A stretch of 64,000 bases of DNA from Chryseobacterium sp. YIM B08800 (GTDB lineage Bacteria; Bacteroidota; Bacteroidia; Flavobacteriales; Weeksellaceae), in the NCBI RefSeq assembly GCF_026163565.1, contig NZ_JAPDKN010000014.1:62001-126000 (forward strand), in the 5' to 3' direction. Numbering within the stretch: position 1 is the stretch's first letter; every line of letters starts with the position of its first letter. A program made the translations under genes and the position numbers. The notes beneath the pieces were generated by a model. The model did no database searches. It was given only the letters and a program-made list of their open reading frames with translations, and was not told where the DNA came from. This document shows, piece by piece, positions 1 to 8,186 of this stretch.

Positions 1-199
1 AGTAATCATTAATCACTTCTTTTCCTTCAGCATTGAATTTTATACTTACAAACTGCCCTGCTTCAAACGTGAATTTTTCTTTTAAATCCTCCGGGATTTC
101 AAGCTCCAGCGAAAAAGTATTTTTGGTCAGGTCTTCCTTTTTAGCTATTTTTAGGCGGTGAAACTGCGTCAGTTTTCCTTTATAGATTTGTTGTTCCAT
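1..199 (-). CDS. N-terminus of a FAD-binding FR-type oxidoreductase, PaaE-like (partial)
   Basis: A minus-strand reading frame starts with ATG at 199 and stays open to the window edge, giving 66 codons. The visible part resembles the first strands of a ferredoxin-reductase-type FAD-binding domain: a beta strand with FHRLKIAKK, a segment LELEIPEDLKEKFTFEAGQF, then a strand ending in VINDY, where the RxYS flavin motif would follow. This pattern is usual for PaaE-type reductases of the phenylacetyl-CoA epoxidase and for related NADH:ferredoxin reductases. The NAD-binding and 2Fe-2S parts lie outside the window, so the exact role cannot be fixed. It diverges from the thioredoxin-like gene that starts at 320. 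Confidence 0.6.
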   Translation of the reverse strand, partial: MEQQIYKGKLTQFHRLKIAKKEDLTKNTFSLELEIPEDLKEKFTFEAGQFVSIKFNAEGKEVINDY

Positions 200-319
200 A
201 CTTCATTTCAAAAATAAATAAAAAATAATTAGAAAACCGACCTTCATCCAACTTTCTTACAACAAAACCAATGAGAAATACCTTTCGTATATTTCATTTT
301 TAACAAAGAAAACTTATTT

Positions 320-883
320 ATGAAAAAAATAATTTTGACTGCAATTTTAGCAACTGTTCTTATCGGTTGTAAAAAAGAAGCTGAAAAAACGGAAGAAAAT
401 ATCAGCACAGCAGATTCTACAAGTATTCAGGATACTGCACAGCCAGAAGTGGCAAATATCTCTTTAAAATCTGTTTCTACGCAACAAACTGCTGACTTTT
501 TACAAAAGAAAAACGATACATTATATGTGACCAATTTTTTTGCAACCTGGTGTGGACCATGTGTAAAAGAAATTTCTCATTTTAAAAAGAAAATTGAAGA
601 GCTGAAAGATCAGCCTGTAAAAATTACTTTTGTAAGCTTAGATCAAAAAGAAATTTGGAATACTGAAGTTCCTCGTTTTACTCTAGAGCACGGAATTCAG
701 GATTATACTGTTCTTTTAGACGGCCAACTTTTGGATGGAAATTTTTTCACAAGTAATTTTAAACAATGGACAGGAAACGCAATTCCGTTTACATTTATGA
801 GAAGAGGCGACAAAACTGACGAAACATTAGGAATGATCAGTGAAGAGCAGCTCAACGAAAAAATTTCTTCTCTTTTAAAATAA
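320..883 (+). CDS. Thioredoxin-fold lipoprotein (TlpA/ResA-like)
   Basis: This is a 187-residue protein with a lipoprotein signal peptide; the lipobox LIGC puts the acylated Cys at residue 17. A low-complexity acidic linker follows, then a thioredoxin domain with the redox motif WCGPC (Trp77 to Cys81) and a distal cis-Pro segment near NAIPFTF. Proteins of this type are anchored in the periplasm, where they reduce or isomerise disulfides, for example during cytochrome maturation or in metal uptake. Only 20 nt separate it from the FecCD-type permease gene, so the two are probably co-transcribed. Whether it serves that transporter is inference. A weak -7-like box (TATATTTC) lies near 287-294. 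Confidence 0.85.
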   Translation: MKKIILTAILATVLIGCKKEAEKTEENISTADSTSIQDTAQPEVANISLKSVSTQQTADFLQKKNDTLYVTNFFATWCGPCVKEISHFKKKIEELKDQPVKITFVSLDQKEIWNTEVPRFTLEHGIQDYTVLLDGQLLDGNFFTSNFKQWTGNAIPFTFMRRGDKTDETLGMISEEQLNEKISSLLK

Positions 884-903
884 AAGTTAAGCAGTAATTC
901 GAA

Positions 904-1875
904 ATGTCTAAAAAATTTAAGATCCTGTGTTTATTTTTACTGATTGCAGTTATTTTGACAGCGATCATTAATCTAAATACAGGATTTTTGTCTTTAAATC
1001 TTCAGGATTTTTTCCTGGATTCTACCAACAGTCAGATTGCTGAAATTCGGGTAAATCGTGTTTTGGTCATGCTTTTAGCAGGGATTTCAATTCCAACCTC
1101 TGGTTTTTTGATGCAGGAATATTTTCAAAATCCTCTTGCGGGACCAGATATTTTAGGAATTACCTCTGTCGCAAGTTTATCAGTTGCATTCTATATTTTC
1201 TTTTCACACAATATTTTACTGCCTGAATTTCTTCAAAATAGTTTTCTCAGTTTGTCTGCAATTATCGGAAGTTTGCTGTTGATGCTCGTTTTGCTGTCGA
1301 TGTCAAATAAATTTCAGGATAAATCTTATCTGATCATTTTCGGATTTTTGGTATCGGCTTTTGCTGGAGCTATTGTTTCTCTTCTTCAGTTTTATGCAGA
1401 AAATCAAAGCTTAAAAAATTATATTTTATGGTCTTTCGGAGCCAATAATATGGTGTCGAGAAATCAGATTATCGTTCTTGCTATTTTAGTTTTTATCGGA
1501 TTATTAATTTGCTTTAAAACCATAAAACCCTTAATCGGAAATTCTCTTGGAAGTTCATACGCACAGAGTTTAGGAGTTAATTTAAATCATTTGAAATTAA
1601 TGATCATTATTGCTTCTTCTTTACTTTCTGCTTCAGTTACAGCATTTTTAGGACCTATTTTGTTCATTGGGATTATTGTTCCTCATTTCTGCAGATTGAT
1701 TTATAATCCTGCAAAACTTTGGCAGCAATGGATTTTGAATATGTTTTTAGGAATGTTGATGATGTTATTATTTTCAGTGGTTGCCGAAAAAACACAAATT
1801 CCTTTAAATGTGATTAGTTCAGTTTTTGGTATTCCTGTGATTTTAATGATGCTTTTGAAACAGAATAAAGTGTAA
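904..1875 (+). CDS. FecCD-family ABC transporter permease (iron/siderophore/B12 type)
   Basis: This 323-residue integral membrane protein has about nine or ten hydrophobic segments. Family features are visible: the early RVNRVLVMLLAG segment, the AGPDILGI loop (usually NPLAxPxxLG) and the C-terminal stretch with GPILFIGIIVPHFCR, which contacts the ATPase. FecCD/BtuC permeases carry ferric siderophores, haem or cobalamin across the inner membrane. The matching ATPase lies at 2127-3050, about 250 bp away across a repeat-bearing gap. No periplasmic binding protein is encoded nearby, so the substrate cannot be named. Confidence 0.88.
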   Translation: MSKKFKILCLFLLIAVILTAIINLNTGFLSLNLQDFFLDSTNSQIAEIRVNRVLVMLLAGISIPTSGFLMQEYFQNPLAGPDILGITSVASLSVAFYIFFSHNILLPEFLQNSFLSLSAIIGSLLLMLVLLSMSNKFQDKSYLIIFGFLVSAFAGAIVSLLQFYAENQSLKNYILWSFGANNMVSRNQIIVLAILVFIGLLICFKTIKPLIGNSLGSSYAQSLGVNLNHLKLMIIIASSLLSASVTAFLGPILFIGIIVPHFCRLIYNPAKLWQQWILNMFLGMLMMLLFSVVAEKTQIPLNVISSVFGIPVILMMLLKQNKV

Positions 1876-1907
1876 ATGTGAATGAGTCAATAGTTAATTT
1901 TAAATAT

Positions 1908-2058
1908 TCTCGCAGATTTTGCAGATAAAGGAGATGAGTGAGAATAATTTTTATTATTAAATTTAAAAATAAACGTCAATTTGTCATTCCTTAGGAATCT
2001 AAGCTAACTTTGTAGAGATGCTTTCAGCATGACAAATAGAATATAAAAATCTGCGAGA
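1908..2058. repeat. Inverted arms around a palindromic repeat unit
   Basis: The gap between the permease and ATPase genes holds a perfect 13-bp inverted repeat, TCTCGCAGATTTT at 1908-1920 and its complement at 2046-2058. Between them lies a 57-bp unit (1980-2036) that begins TTTGTCATTC and ends GCATGACAAA. A second member of that inner family is at 51405-51485. Both arms can pair in RNA, which would put a hairpin between two genes of one transport system. Confidence 0.6.
1980..2036. repeat. REP-like interspersed repeat (TTTGTCATTC ... GCATGACAAA)
   Basis: This short unit has near-perfect terminal inverted repeats, TTTGTCATTC against GCATGACAAA with one mismatch, and contains GGAATCT and GAGATGCT. 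The same plan occurs at 51405-51485, where the 10-bp ends are perfect, and a half copy occurs near 36499-36530. Its size and lack of coding capacity suggest a non-autonomous palindromic repeat. Mobility is inferred from the repetition only. Confidence 0.6.
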
Positions 2059-2126
2059 GAAAAAATAAAACCCTTGAAACATAAATTCCACGAAATCAGA
2101 TTTGCGGAAAGTTAAAACCAACAAAA

Positions 2127-3050
2127 ATGCACCTACAAATAAAACAAGCCAATATCGGTTACAATAAAACCTTAATTTCAAATGCGAATGCATCTTTGAA
2201 TTTAGGAGATGTTTGCTTGCTAGTTGGAAATAACGGTGTTGGAAAAACCACTTTAATTAAATCTATTCTTCATCAAAACCCTTTGTTGAGTGGAGAAATT
2301 TTAATTAACAACAAAAGTGTAAAACATTTATCTGTAAAAGAAATTGCCGAAAATATTGCCATCGTTTTTTCTAAAGCGGTCATTCCACAAAATTTCACGG
2401 TTGAAGATTTGATTTCTTTAGGAAAATACATTTATTATCCTTTTTATTTTGAGCTTAAAAAAGAAGACCGAGAAGAAGTTTCAGATATTATTGCGGAACT
2501 AGATTTAGAGCAATATAAAAATACCCCTTTAAAAAATCTATCTGACGGAAACCTGCAAAAAGCCTTTATTGGACGTGCATTAACGCAGAACTCTCCTATT
2601 ATTATTCTTGATGAGCCGACAACTCATTTAGATGAAAAAAATAAAATCATCATCCTAAAAACCCTTCGGAAACTTGCCAAAGAACAAAATAAACTGATTT
2701 TGTTTTCGTCACACGACTGGCGTTTGGCAAAAGAATTTGCCGATAAAATCTGGTATGTTAAAAACCAAGAACTGTTTTCGGGAATTGTTGAAGATATTCT
2801 ATTGAAGCATGATGAGTTGACCAATGCCTCGTTATTTCAAGTGAATAAAAATTTTGTGGCTCCTTCTATTATTTCGCCCGAAATTCAAAAAGAGATGCTC
2901 TACTCTTTATTGCAAAAAAACTTTCAAAAAAACCTTTCTTTATTTCATTTTCAATATAACGATACATTTTGGGAGATTTCTTACAAAAACGAAATCTACA
3001 AATGCGAATCCTTCGAAGAAATCGTTAATTTGGTTACAAAGCTTCATTAA
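2127..3050 (+). CDS. ABC transporter ATP-binding protein (FecE/BtuD-like)
   Basis: This 307-residue ATPase pairs with the FecCD permease upstream. It has Walker A GNNGVGKTT at residues 34-42, an ABC signature LSDGNLQK near 138, where the usual second Gly is replaced (LSxGx), Walker B IIILDEPT near 156-163, and a switch His in SSHDW. It drives ATP-dependent import across the inner membrane. The chain continues about 75 residues past the end of a typical ATPase domain; this C-terminal extension is polar and was not recognised. Confidence 0.88.
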   Translation: MHLQIKQANIGYNKTLISNANASLNLGDVCLLVGNNGVGKTTLIKSILHQNPLLSGEILINNKSVKHLSVKEIAENIAIVFSKAVIPQNFTVEDLISLGKYIYYPFYFELKKEDREEVSDIIAELDLEQYKNTPLKNLSDGNLQKAFIGRALTQNSPIIILDEPTTHLDEKNKIIILKTLRKLAKEQNKLILFSSHDWRLAKEFADKIWYVKNQELFSGIVEDILLKHDELTNASLFQVNKNFVAPSIISPEIQKEMLYSLLQKNFQKNLSLFHFQYNDTFWEISYKNEIYKCESFEEIVNLVTKLH

Positions 3051-3076
3051 TACAATCTTTTATTTGTTTATTCTAC

Positions 3077-3096
3077 ATACTATGCATGCATAGTAT
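3077..3096. promoter_or_regulatory. Distal palindromic operator, probable MarR site
   Basis: ATACTATGCATGCATAGTAT is a perfect 20-bp palindrome, and a near copy lies 83 bp downstream at 3160-3179. MarR dimers bind palindromes of about this size, and a MarR gene starts at 3216. Assignment to that protein is inference from position and repetition. Confidence 0.65.
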
Positions 3097-3159
3097 TATG
3101 CTTGTCATATAATTTAAATTATTGATATTCAATTGATTAATAAATTTTAATATTAATTA

Positions 3160-3179
3160 ATACTATGCATGCATAATAT
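3160..3179. promoter_or_regulatory. Proximal palindromic operator overlapping the promoter region
   Basis: ATACTATGCATGCATAATAT matches the distal palindrome (3077-3096) at 19 of 20 positions. It ends 4 bp before the -7 box at 3184-3191 and covers the place where a -33 element would sit. A bound repressor here would block RNA polymerase, which suggests autoregulation of the MarR gene and the fad operon behind it. Confidence 0.68.
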
Positions 3180-3183
3180 TTAC

Positions 3184-3191
3184 TACATTTG
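3184..3191 (+). promoter_or_regulatory. Promoter -7 box for the MarR gene
   Basis: TACATTTG fits the Bacteroidota -7 consensus TAnnTTTG exactly. Transcription would begin around 3195, about 20 nt before the ATG at 3216. No clear TTG was found at -33; that region is taken by the palindrome. Confidence 0.6.
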
Positions 3192-3215
3192 ATAAAACCG
3201 ATTAGCAAAAATAAT

Positions 3216-3668
3216 ATGATGGATAATAATAAAGAAAAAACAGAAAACGTAGACCTCATTCTGAAGCAGACTTGGTTGGCTGTTTCAAAAATGTATACTG
3301 AGCTTGCACAAGAACACGATTCTACTGCTGTTCAGGCTTTAACATTACTGAAAATTGATCCAAAAGAAGGGACAAGAAGTACCAATTTAGGTCCGAAAAT
3401 GGCAATCGAACCCACTTCTCTCACAAGAATTATTAAACTCCTTGAAGACAACGGATATATCTACAAAGAAAAGACAACTACTGATAAAAGAGAAGTCATC
3501 ATTAAGCTTACCGATAAAGGATTAAGCTCAAGAAATATGTCGAAAGAAGTGGTGGTAAATTTCAATAAAAAAGTGATGGAGAAAATTTCTCCTGATAAGT
3601 TGGAAACCTTCAAAGAAGTAATGAGTGAGATCATGAAAATTGCTGCCGACTTGAATAACAGAAAATAA
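3216..3668 (+). CDS. MarR-family transcriptional regulator
   Basis: A 150-residue winged-helix regulator. The recognition-helix region carries AIEPTSLTRIIKLLEDNGYI and the wing carries the family's DKRE motif (D-x-R). I chose ATG 3216 (or the next codon, 3219) over the upstream TTG at 3189, because that TTG lies inside the -7 promoter box. MarR proteins bind palindromes as dimers and release DNA on binding a ligand. Two such palindromes lie just upstream (3077-3096, 3160-3179), and the gene is followed after 85 bp by fadN on the same strand. A role as an autoregulated repressor of beta-oxidation that senses a fatty acid or acyl-CoA is inferred from context. Confidence 0.88.
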   Translation: MMDNNKEKTENVDLILKQTWLAVSKMYTELAQEHDSTAVQALTLLKIDPKEGTRSTNLGPKMAIEPTSLTRIIKLLEDNGYIYKEKTTTDKREVIIKLTDKGLSSRNMSKEVVVNFNKKVMEKISPDKLETFKEVMSEIMKIAADLNNRK

Positions 3669-3753
3669 AAAATTCGCCTTTTTTGGAACGTCTTAAATAA
3701 AAATCCTAACCAAAAGAGGTGAAATTAAGCGATAATAACTAAAATAAATATTA

Positions 3754-6147
3754 ATGAAAAGAAGAATCAAACACGTTACGGTATTAGGTTCAGGAATTAT
3801 GGGAAGCGGTATTGCTGCACACTTTGCCAATATTGGCGTGCAGGTTTCACTGCTCGATATTGTTCCTTTTGAATTGAATGAAGCCGAACAGAAAAAAGGT
3901 TTGACCAAAGACGACAAAGCGGTTCGTAACAGAATTGCTTCCGAAAACTTTGAAAAACTTAAAAAAGCAAGTCCTGCACTACTCTATTCTCCGAAATTTG
4001 CCGAGAGAATTAAAGTAGGAAATTTTGAGGATGATTTAGCAAAAATAAAGGACACAGACTGGATTATTGAAGTTGTAATTGAAAGACTGGATATCAAAAA
4101 ATCTGTTTACGAAAAAATTGAGCAGTTCAGAAAGCCGGGAACTTTAGTTTCTTCAAATACTTCCGGAATCCCGATTAATATGTTGGTAGAAGGAAGAAGT
4201 GATGATTTTAAACATTATTTTGCTGGAACTCATTTCTTTAATCCGGTAAGATACCTTCCTCTTTTAGAAATTATTCCTACAAAAGATACATCTCCTGAAA
4301 TCATAGATTTCTACATGAATTATGGAGCGAAATTCTTAGGTAAAACAACTGTTTTAGCAAAAGATACTCCTGCGTTTATCGCCAATAGAATCGGGGTTTT
4401 TTCGATGATGGATTTGCTTCATAATGTTCAAAAATTAGATTTAAATGTTTCTGATGTAGATAAATTAACAGGTCCGGTTATCGGACGCCCAAAATCTGCA
4501 ACGTTCAGAACAGCCGATGTTGTAGGTTTAGATACTTTGGTGATGGTTGCAAACGGTGTTCGTCAAAGCGGTGCTGAAGCGAATGATTTCAACAATGTTT
4601 TTGCCCTTCCTGATTACATTCAGAAAATGGTAGACAACAAATGGTTGGGTTCAAAAACCGAACAAGGTTTCTATAAAAAAGTGAAAGGTGCAGACGGAAA
4701 ATCTGAAATTCACGGATTAAATCTTGATACTTTAGAATACGAACTTCAAGGAAAATCTTCTTTCCCGACTTTAGAATTAACTAAAAATATCGATAAACCA
4801 ATTGACAGATTTAAAGTCTTAATTGGTGGAAAAGACAAAGCTGGAGAGCTTTACAGAAAATCTTTGGGAGCATTATTTGCTTACGTTTCGCATAAAGTTC
4901 CTGAAATTTCGGATGAAGTTTACAAAATCGACGATGCAATGAGAGCTGGTTTCGGTTGGGAAAACGGGCCTTTCGAAATTTGGGATGCCGTTGGTGTTCA
5001 AAAAGGTATTGAATTGGCTAAAGAAGCTGGTTACGAGGTTTCAGACTGGGTTAAAAATGTAGAGTCTTTCTATAAAGTAAATGAAGATGGACAAAGCATT
5101 TATGTTGATAAAAATTCAGGAGAGTACAACAAAATTCCCGGGCAAGATGCTTTTATTATTTTAGATAATATCAGAAAAAATAAGACACTTTGGAGCAATT
5201 CAGGTTCTTCAATTGAAGATTTAGGCGACGGAATTATCAATTTTGAAATTCGTTCTAAAATGAATTCTTTGGGTGGCGAAGTTTTAGATGGATTAAACAG
5301 AGCGATTGATTTAGCTGAAAAAGAATATGATGGATTAGTGATTGGAAATCAAGGCACAAATTTCTCTGTTGGGGCGAATTTGGCAATGATTTTAATGATG
5401 GCGATCGAGCAAGATTGGGATGATTTGAATATGGCAATTGCTTATTTCCAAAAATCAATGATGAGAGTTCGTTACTCTTCTATTCCTGTAGTAGTTGCTC
5501 CTCACGGAATGACTTTAGGTGGTGGTTGCGAAATGACCATGCACGCCGACAGAGTGGTTGCAGCTGCAGAAACTTACATCGGTTTAGTTGAAACCGGAGT
5601 TGGTGTAATTCCAGGCGGTGGTGGAACGAAAGAATTTGCTTTGAGAACTTCAAGAGAATTCCACAGTGATGATGTGAAAAACAACCGTCTTCGTGAAGCT
5701 TTCATGAATATTGCGATGGGAAAAGTGGCAACTTCAGCTTACGAAGCTTACGATATGGGAATTCTTGAAAAAGGAAAAGATATCGTAGTTGTTGACAAAA
5801 AACGTCAGATTGCCGAAGCTAAAAAAGTGGCAAAATTATTAGCTGAACAAGGTTATACTCAACCTATCGAGCAAACTGTAAAAGTTCTTGGTAAAGACGC
5901 TCTTGGAATGTTCTACGTAGGAACCGACCAAATGTTAACAGGAAATTTCATCTCTGCACACGATAAAAAGATTGCAGATAAATTAGCCAACGTTTTAGTA
6001 GGCGGAAATCTTTCTGAACCAACTGTTGTGACCGAACAATACTTATTGAATCTTGAAAGAGAAACCTTCTTACAGCTTTGTGGTGAAAGAAAAACTTTGG
6101 AGAGAATTCAGTTTATGTTACAAAAAGGAAAACCGTTGAGAAATTAG
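3754..6147 (+). CDS. fadN: 3-hydroxyacyl-CoA dehydrogenase / enoyl-CoA hydratase, FadN type
   Basis: This 797-residue bifunctional enzyme carries out the hydration and NAD-dependent oxidation steps of beta-oxidation. The N-terminus is a Rossmann fold (GSGIMGSGIAAHFA). The dehydrogenase pair is present: His160 in GTHFFNP and Glu172 in LLEIIPT, 12 residues apart as in human HADH. The C-terminal crotonase domain has both catalytic Glu, Glu593 (GGGCEM) and Glu613 (GLVETG), 20 apart as in rat hydratase. The dehydrogenase-first order matches Bacillus FadN rather than E. coli FadB, as does the length. Next on the same strand are a four-helix-bundle gene and fadA. Confidence 0.93.
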   Translation: MKRRIKHVTVLGSGIMGSGIAAHFANIGVQVSLLDIVPFELNEAEQKKGLTKDDKAVRNRIASENFEKLKKASPALLYSPKFAERIKVGNFEDDLAKIKDTDWIIEVVIERLDIKKSVYEKIEQFRKPGTLVSSNTSGIPINMLVEGRSDDFKHYFAGTHFFNPVRYLPLLEIIPTKDTSPEIIDFYMNYGAKFLGKTTVLAKDTPAFIANRIGVFSMMDLLHNVQKLDLNVSDVDKLTGPVIGRPKSATFRTADVVGLDTLVMVANGVRQSGAEANDFNNVFALPDYIQKMVDNKWLGSKTEQGFYKKVKGADGKSEIHGLNLDTLEYELQGKSSFPTLELTKNIDKPIDRFKVLIGGKDKAGELYRKSLGALFAYVSHKVPEISDEVYKIDDAMRAGFGWENGPFEIWDAVGVQKGIELAKEAGYEVSDWVKNVESFYKVNEDGQSIYVDKNSGEYNKIPGQDAFIILDNIRKNKTLWSNSGSSIEDLGDGIINFEIRSKMNSLGGEVLDGLNRAIDLAEKEYDGLVIGNQGTNFSVGANLAMILMMAIEQDWDDLNMAIAYFQKSMMRVRYSSIPVVVAPHGMTLGGGCEMTMHADRVVAAAETYIGLVETGVGVIPGGGGTKEFALRTSREFHSDDVKNNRLREAFMNIAMGKVATSAYEAYDMGILEKGKDIVVVDKKRQIAEAKKVAKLLAEQGYTQPIEQTVKVLGKDALGMFYVGTDQMLTGNFISAHDKKIADKLANVLVGGNLSEPTVVTEQYLLNLERETFLQLCGERKTLERIQFMLQKGKPLRN

Positions 6148-6185
6148 ACATCTTGTAAAATGTAAAAAGTATTAATGTATTAACG
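6148..6185. repeat. Left short-period arm of element around the first four-helix-bundle gene
   Basis: The gap between fadN and the small gene contains TGTAAAATGTA (6154-6164) and GTATTAATGTATT (6169-6181), built from units of 7-8 nt starting TGTA. Exact inverted copies of both blocks lie beyond the gene, at 6556-6566 and 6569-6581. Confidence 0.65.
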
Positions 6186-6539
6186 ATGCACAACTTTAGA
6201 GATTTAGAAGTTTGGACAAAATCAATGAAACTTTGTAAAATATTTTACTCGGCTTCTAACAATTTTCCAAAAGACGAAATGTTCGGTTTGACTTCCCAGT
6301 CAAGAAGAAGTTTATATTCAATTCCTTCTAATATCGCTGAAGGTGCGGGCCGAGATACAAATGCTCAATTTTCACATTTTTTGAATATTGCATTAGGTTC
6401 TTCTTTTGAATTTGAGACACAAATCTTAATTGCTAATGATTTAGGTTTCTTAAAAATTGATGATTTTAATATTATATATTCAGAAATCAAACACATTCAA
6501 AATATGTTGGCAAAATTGAAGCAGAAATTTAATACTTAA
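6186..6539 (+). CDS. Four helix bundle protein, 23S-IVS/Avd-like (copy 1)
   Basis: A 117-residue all-helical protein with family hallmarks: FRDLEVW at the start, FPKDEMFGLTSQSRRS, then SIPSNIAEGAGR and a segment FLNIALGSSFEFETQ. The family is best known from open reading frames inside intervening sequences of 23S rRNA. It is structurally related to Avd, the RNA-binding partner of reverse transcriptases in diversity-generating retroelements. A basic surface (SRRS, GRD) suits nucleic-acid binding. The gene is bounded by inverted short-period repeats and sits between fadN and fadA, an operon where it has no metabolic reason to be. A second, diverged copy lies at 7815-8186. Confidence 0.88.
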   Translation: MHNFRDLEVWTKSMKLCKIFYSASNNFPKDEMFGLTSQSRRSLYSIPSNIAEGAGRDTNAQFSHFLNIALGSSFEFETQILIANDLGFLKIDDFNIIYSEIKHIQNMLAKLKQKFNT

Positions 6540-6587
6540 GCATTTTAATCATAAATACATTTTACATAAATACATTAATACAACAAA
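6540..6587. repeat. Right short-period arm of element around the first four-helix-bundle gene
   Basis: This stretch holds TACATTTTACA (6556-6566) and AATACATTAATAC (6569-6581), the exact reverse complements of the two blocks in the left arm. Their order is such that only one block pair could form a simple stem at a time. Confidence 0.65.
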
Positions 6588-7766
6588 ATGAAACAAGCAT
6601 ATATAATAAAGGGGTTCAGAACTGCCGTTGGAAAAGCTCCAAAAGGAAGTTTAAGATTCACGAGACCCGATGTAATGTCGGCAACCGTAATTGAAAAATT
6701 AATGGCTGAACTTCCGCAATTAGACAAAAACAGAATCGATGACCTTATCGTTGGAAATGCAATGCCGGAAGCTGAACAGGGCTTAAACGTGGCTCGTTTG
6801 ATTTCCTTAATGGGTTTAAATACAGACAAAGTTCCAGGAGTAACGGTAAACAGATATTGTGCATCAGGAAGTGAGGCGATTGCGATTGCTTCTGCAAAAA
6901 TTCAGGCAGGAATGGCTGATTGCATTATTGCAGGAGGTACAGAATCAATGTCTTACATTCCAATGGGCGGTTATAAACCTGTTCCTGAAACGGATATCGC
7001 AAAAACAAACCCTGATTATTATTGGGGAATGGGTTACACGGCGGAAGAAGTTGCAAAACAATATAATATCACAAGAGAAGAACAAGATCAGTTTGCTTTT
7101 GAATCTCACATGAAAGCTTTGAAAGCCAATGCCGAAGGAAAATTTGTAAACCAGATCGTTCCGATTCCTGTTGAATATAATTTCCTTGATGAAAACCAGA
7201 AAATGCAGACTAAGAAGTTTGATTTTTCAGTAGATGAAGGCCCAAGAGCAGATACTTCTTTGGCTGGTTTATCTAAATTAAGACCTGTTTTCGCCAACGG
7301 AGGAAGTGTAACCGCAGGAAACTCTTCTCAAATGAGTGACGGAGCAGCTTTTGTAATGGTCATGAGCGAAGAAATGGTAAAAGAATTAGGATTACAACCT
7401 GAAGCAAGATTAGTTGCTTATGCAGCAGCAGGTTTAGAGCCAAGAATCATGGGAATGGGACCAATTTATGCAATTCCAAAAGCTTTAAAACAAGCAGGCT
7501 TAGAATTAAAAGATATTGAGTTAATTGAATTAAACGAGGCATTTGCATCACAATCTGTTGCCATCAAAAAAGAATTAGGTTTAAATCCTGATATTCTTAA
7601 TGTTAATGGAGGAGCAATTGCTCTTGGTCACCCACTTGGATGTACCGGAACAAAATTAACAGTTCAGCTTCTTGACGAAATGAGAAAACGCGGAAATAAA
7701 TACGGAATGGTTTCTATGTGCGTCGGAACGGGACAGGGAGCGGCTTCAATTTTTGAACTTCTTTAA
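6588..7766 (+). CDS. fadA: Acetyl-CoA C-acyltransferase (3-ketoacyl-CoA thiolase)
   Basis: A 392-residue thiolase that cleaves 3-ketoacyl-CoA with CoA to release acetyl-CoA, the last step of beta-oxidation. The catalytic set is complete: nucleophile Cys91 (NRYCASGSEA), His348 (GGAIALGHPLGCTG) and Cys378 (CVGTGQG). Spacing and length match biosynthetic and degradative thiolases; the fadN/fadE neighbours decide for the degradative role. The expected partner is FadN in a trifunctional-like complex. The start ATG follows the right arm of the first repeat element directly. Confidence 0.93.
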   Translation: MKQAYIIKGFRTAVGKAPKGSLRFTRPDVMSATVIEKLMAELPQLDKNRIDDLIVGNAMPEAEQGLNVARLISLMGLNTDKVPGVTVNRYCASGSEAIAIASAKIQAGMADCIIAGGTESMSYIPMGGYKPVPETDIAKTNPDYYWGMGYTAEEVAKQYNITREEQDQFAFESHMKALKANAEGKFVNQIVPIPVEYNFLDENQKMQTKKFDFSVDEGPRADTSLAGLSKLRPVFANGGSVTAGNSSQMSDGAAFVMVMSEEMVKELGLQPEARLVAYAAAGLEPRIMGMGPIYAIPKALKQAGLELKDIELIELNEAFASQSVAIKKELGLNPDILNVNGGAIALGHPLGCTGTKLTVQLLDEMRKRGNKYGMVSMCVGTGQGAASIFELL

Positions 7767-7814
7767 AGACGAAAAGAGAATAGACGGATAGATAATAGAT
7801 TAGAAACACAAGAA
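7767..7814. repeat. Left heptad arm of element around the second four-helix-bundle gene
   Basis: Between fadA and the second small gene lie 7-nt units ending in TAGA or similar: AATAGAC, GGATAGA, TAATAGA, TTAGAAA. The block 7781-7799 matches the reverse complement of 8261-8279 at 16 of 19 positions. The unit sequence differs completely from the arms of the first element. Confidence 0.68.
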
Positions 7815-8186
7815 ATGATGAATGATTTTAAAAGACACAATTTTAAAAAGCTTAAAATCTGGCAAATGGGTATGGAATTATCAAAATTGATATTAGACCT
7901 TACAGATACTTTTCCAACTTATGAAAAATATGGTTTGAAAAGCCAAATGGACAGATGTTCAATTTCAATTCCATCAAATATAGCTGAAGGTTCAAGCAGA
8001 ACAAATAAGTCTTTTAGTCATTTTTTAGATATTTCTTTGGGGTCGTCATTTGAATTGCAAACTCAAATATTGTTAGCAAATCATAGAAAATATTTATCTG
8101 ACGAAAAAAGTGAAAACCTCGAAACAAAAATTGAAGAATTTCAAAAAGCAACAATGGTATTTCAAAATACACTTAATAAAGACTAA
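7815..8186 (+). CDS. Four helix bundle protein, 23S-IVS/Avd-like (copy 2)
   Basis: A 123-residue homologue of the protein at 6186-6539. It shares NFKKLKIWQMG (compare FRDLEVW), FPTYEKYGLKSQMDRCS, SIPSNIAEGSSR, and FLDISLGSSFELQTQILLANH. The sequences have diverged well beyond a recent duplication, so two separate acquisitions are more likely than local copying. The first two codons are both ATG; the second (7818) is an equally good start. The gene lies between fadA and fadE and is enclosed by inverted heptad repeats. RNA binding is inferred from the family. Confidence 0.87.
   Translation: MMNDFKRHNFKKLKIWQMGMELSKLILDLTDTFPTYEKYGLKSQMDRCSISIPSNIAEGSSRTNKSFSHFLDISLGSSFELQTQILLANHRKYLSDEKSENLETKIEEFQKATMVFQNTLNKD

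Noticed and set aside
3189..3215. TTG start nine codons upstream for the MarR gene
   Set aside because: The TTG lies inside the exact -7 box TACATTTG, so it would not be in the mRNA.
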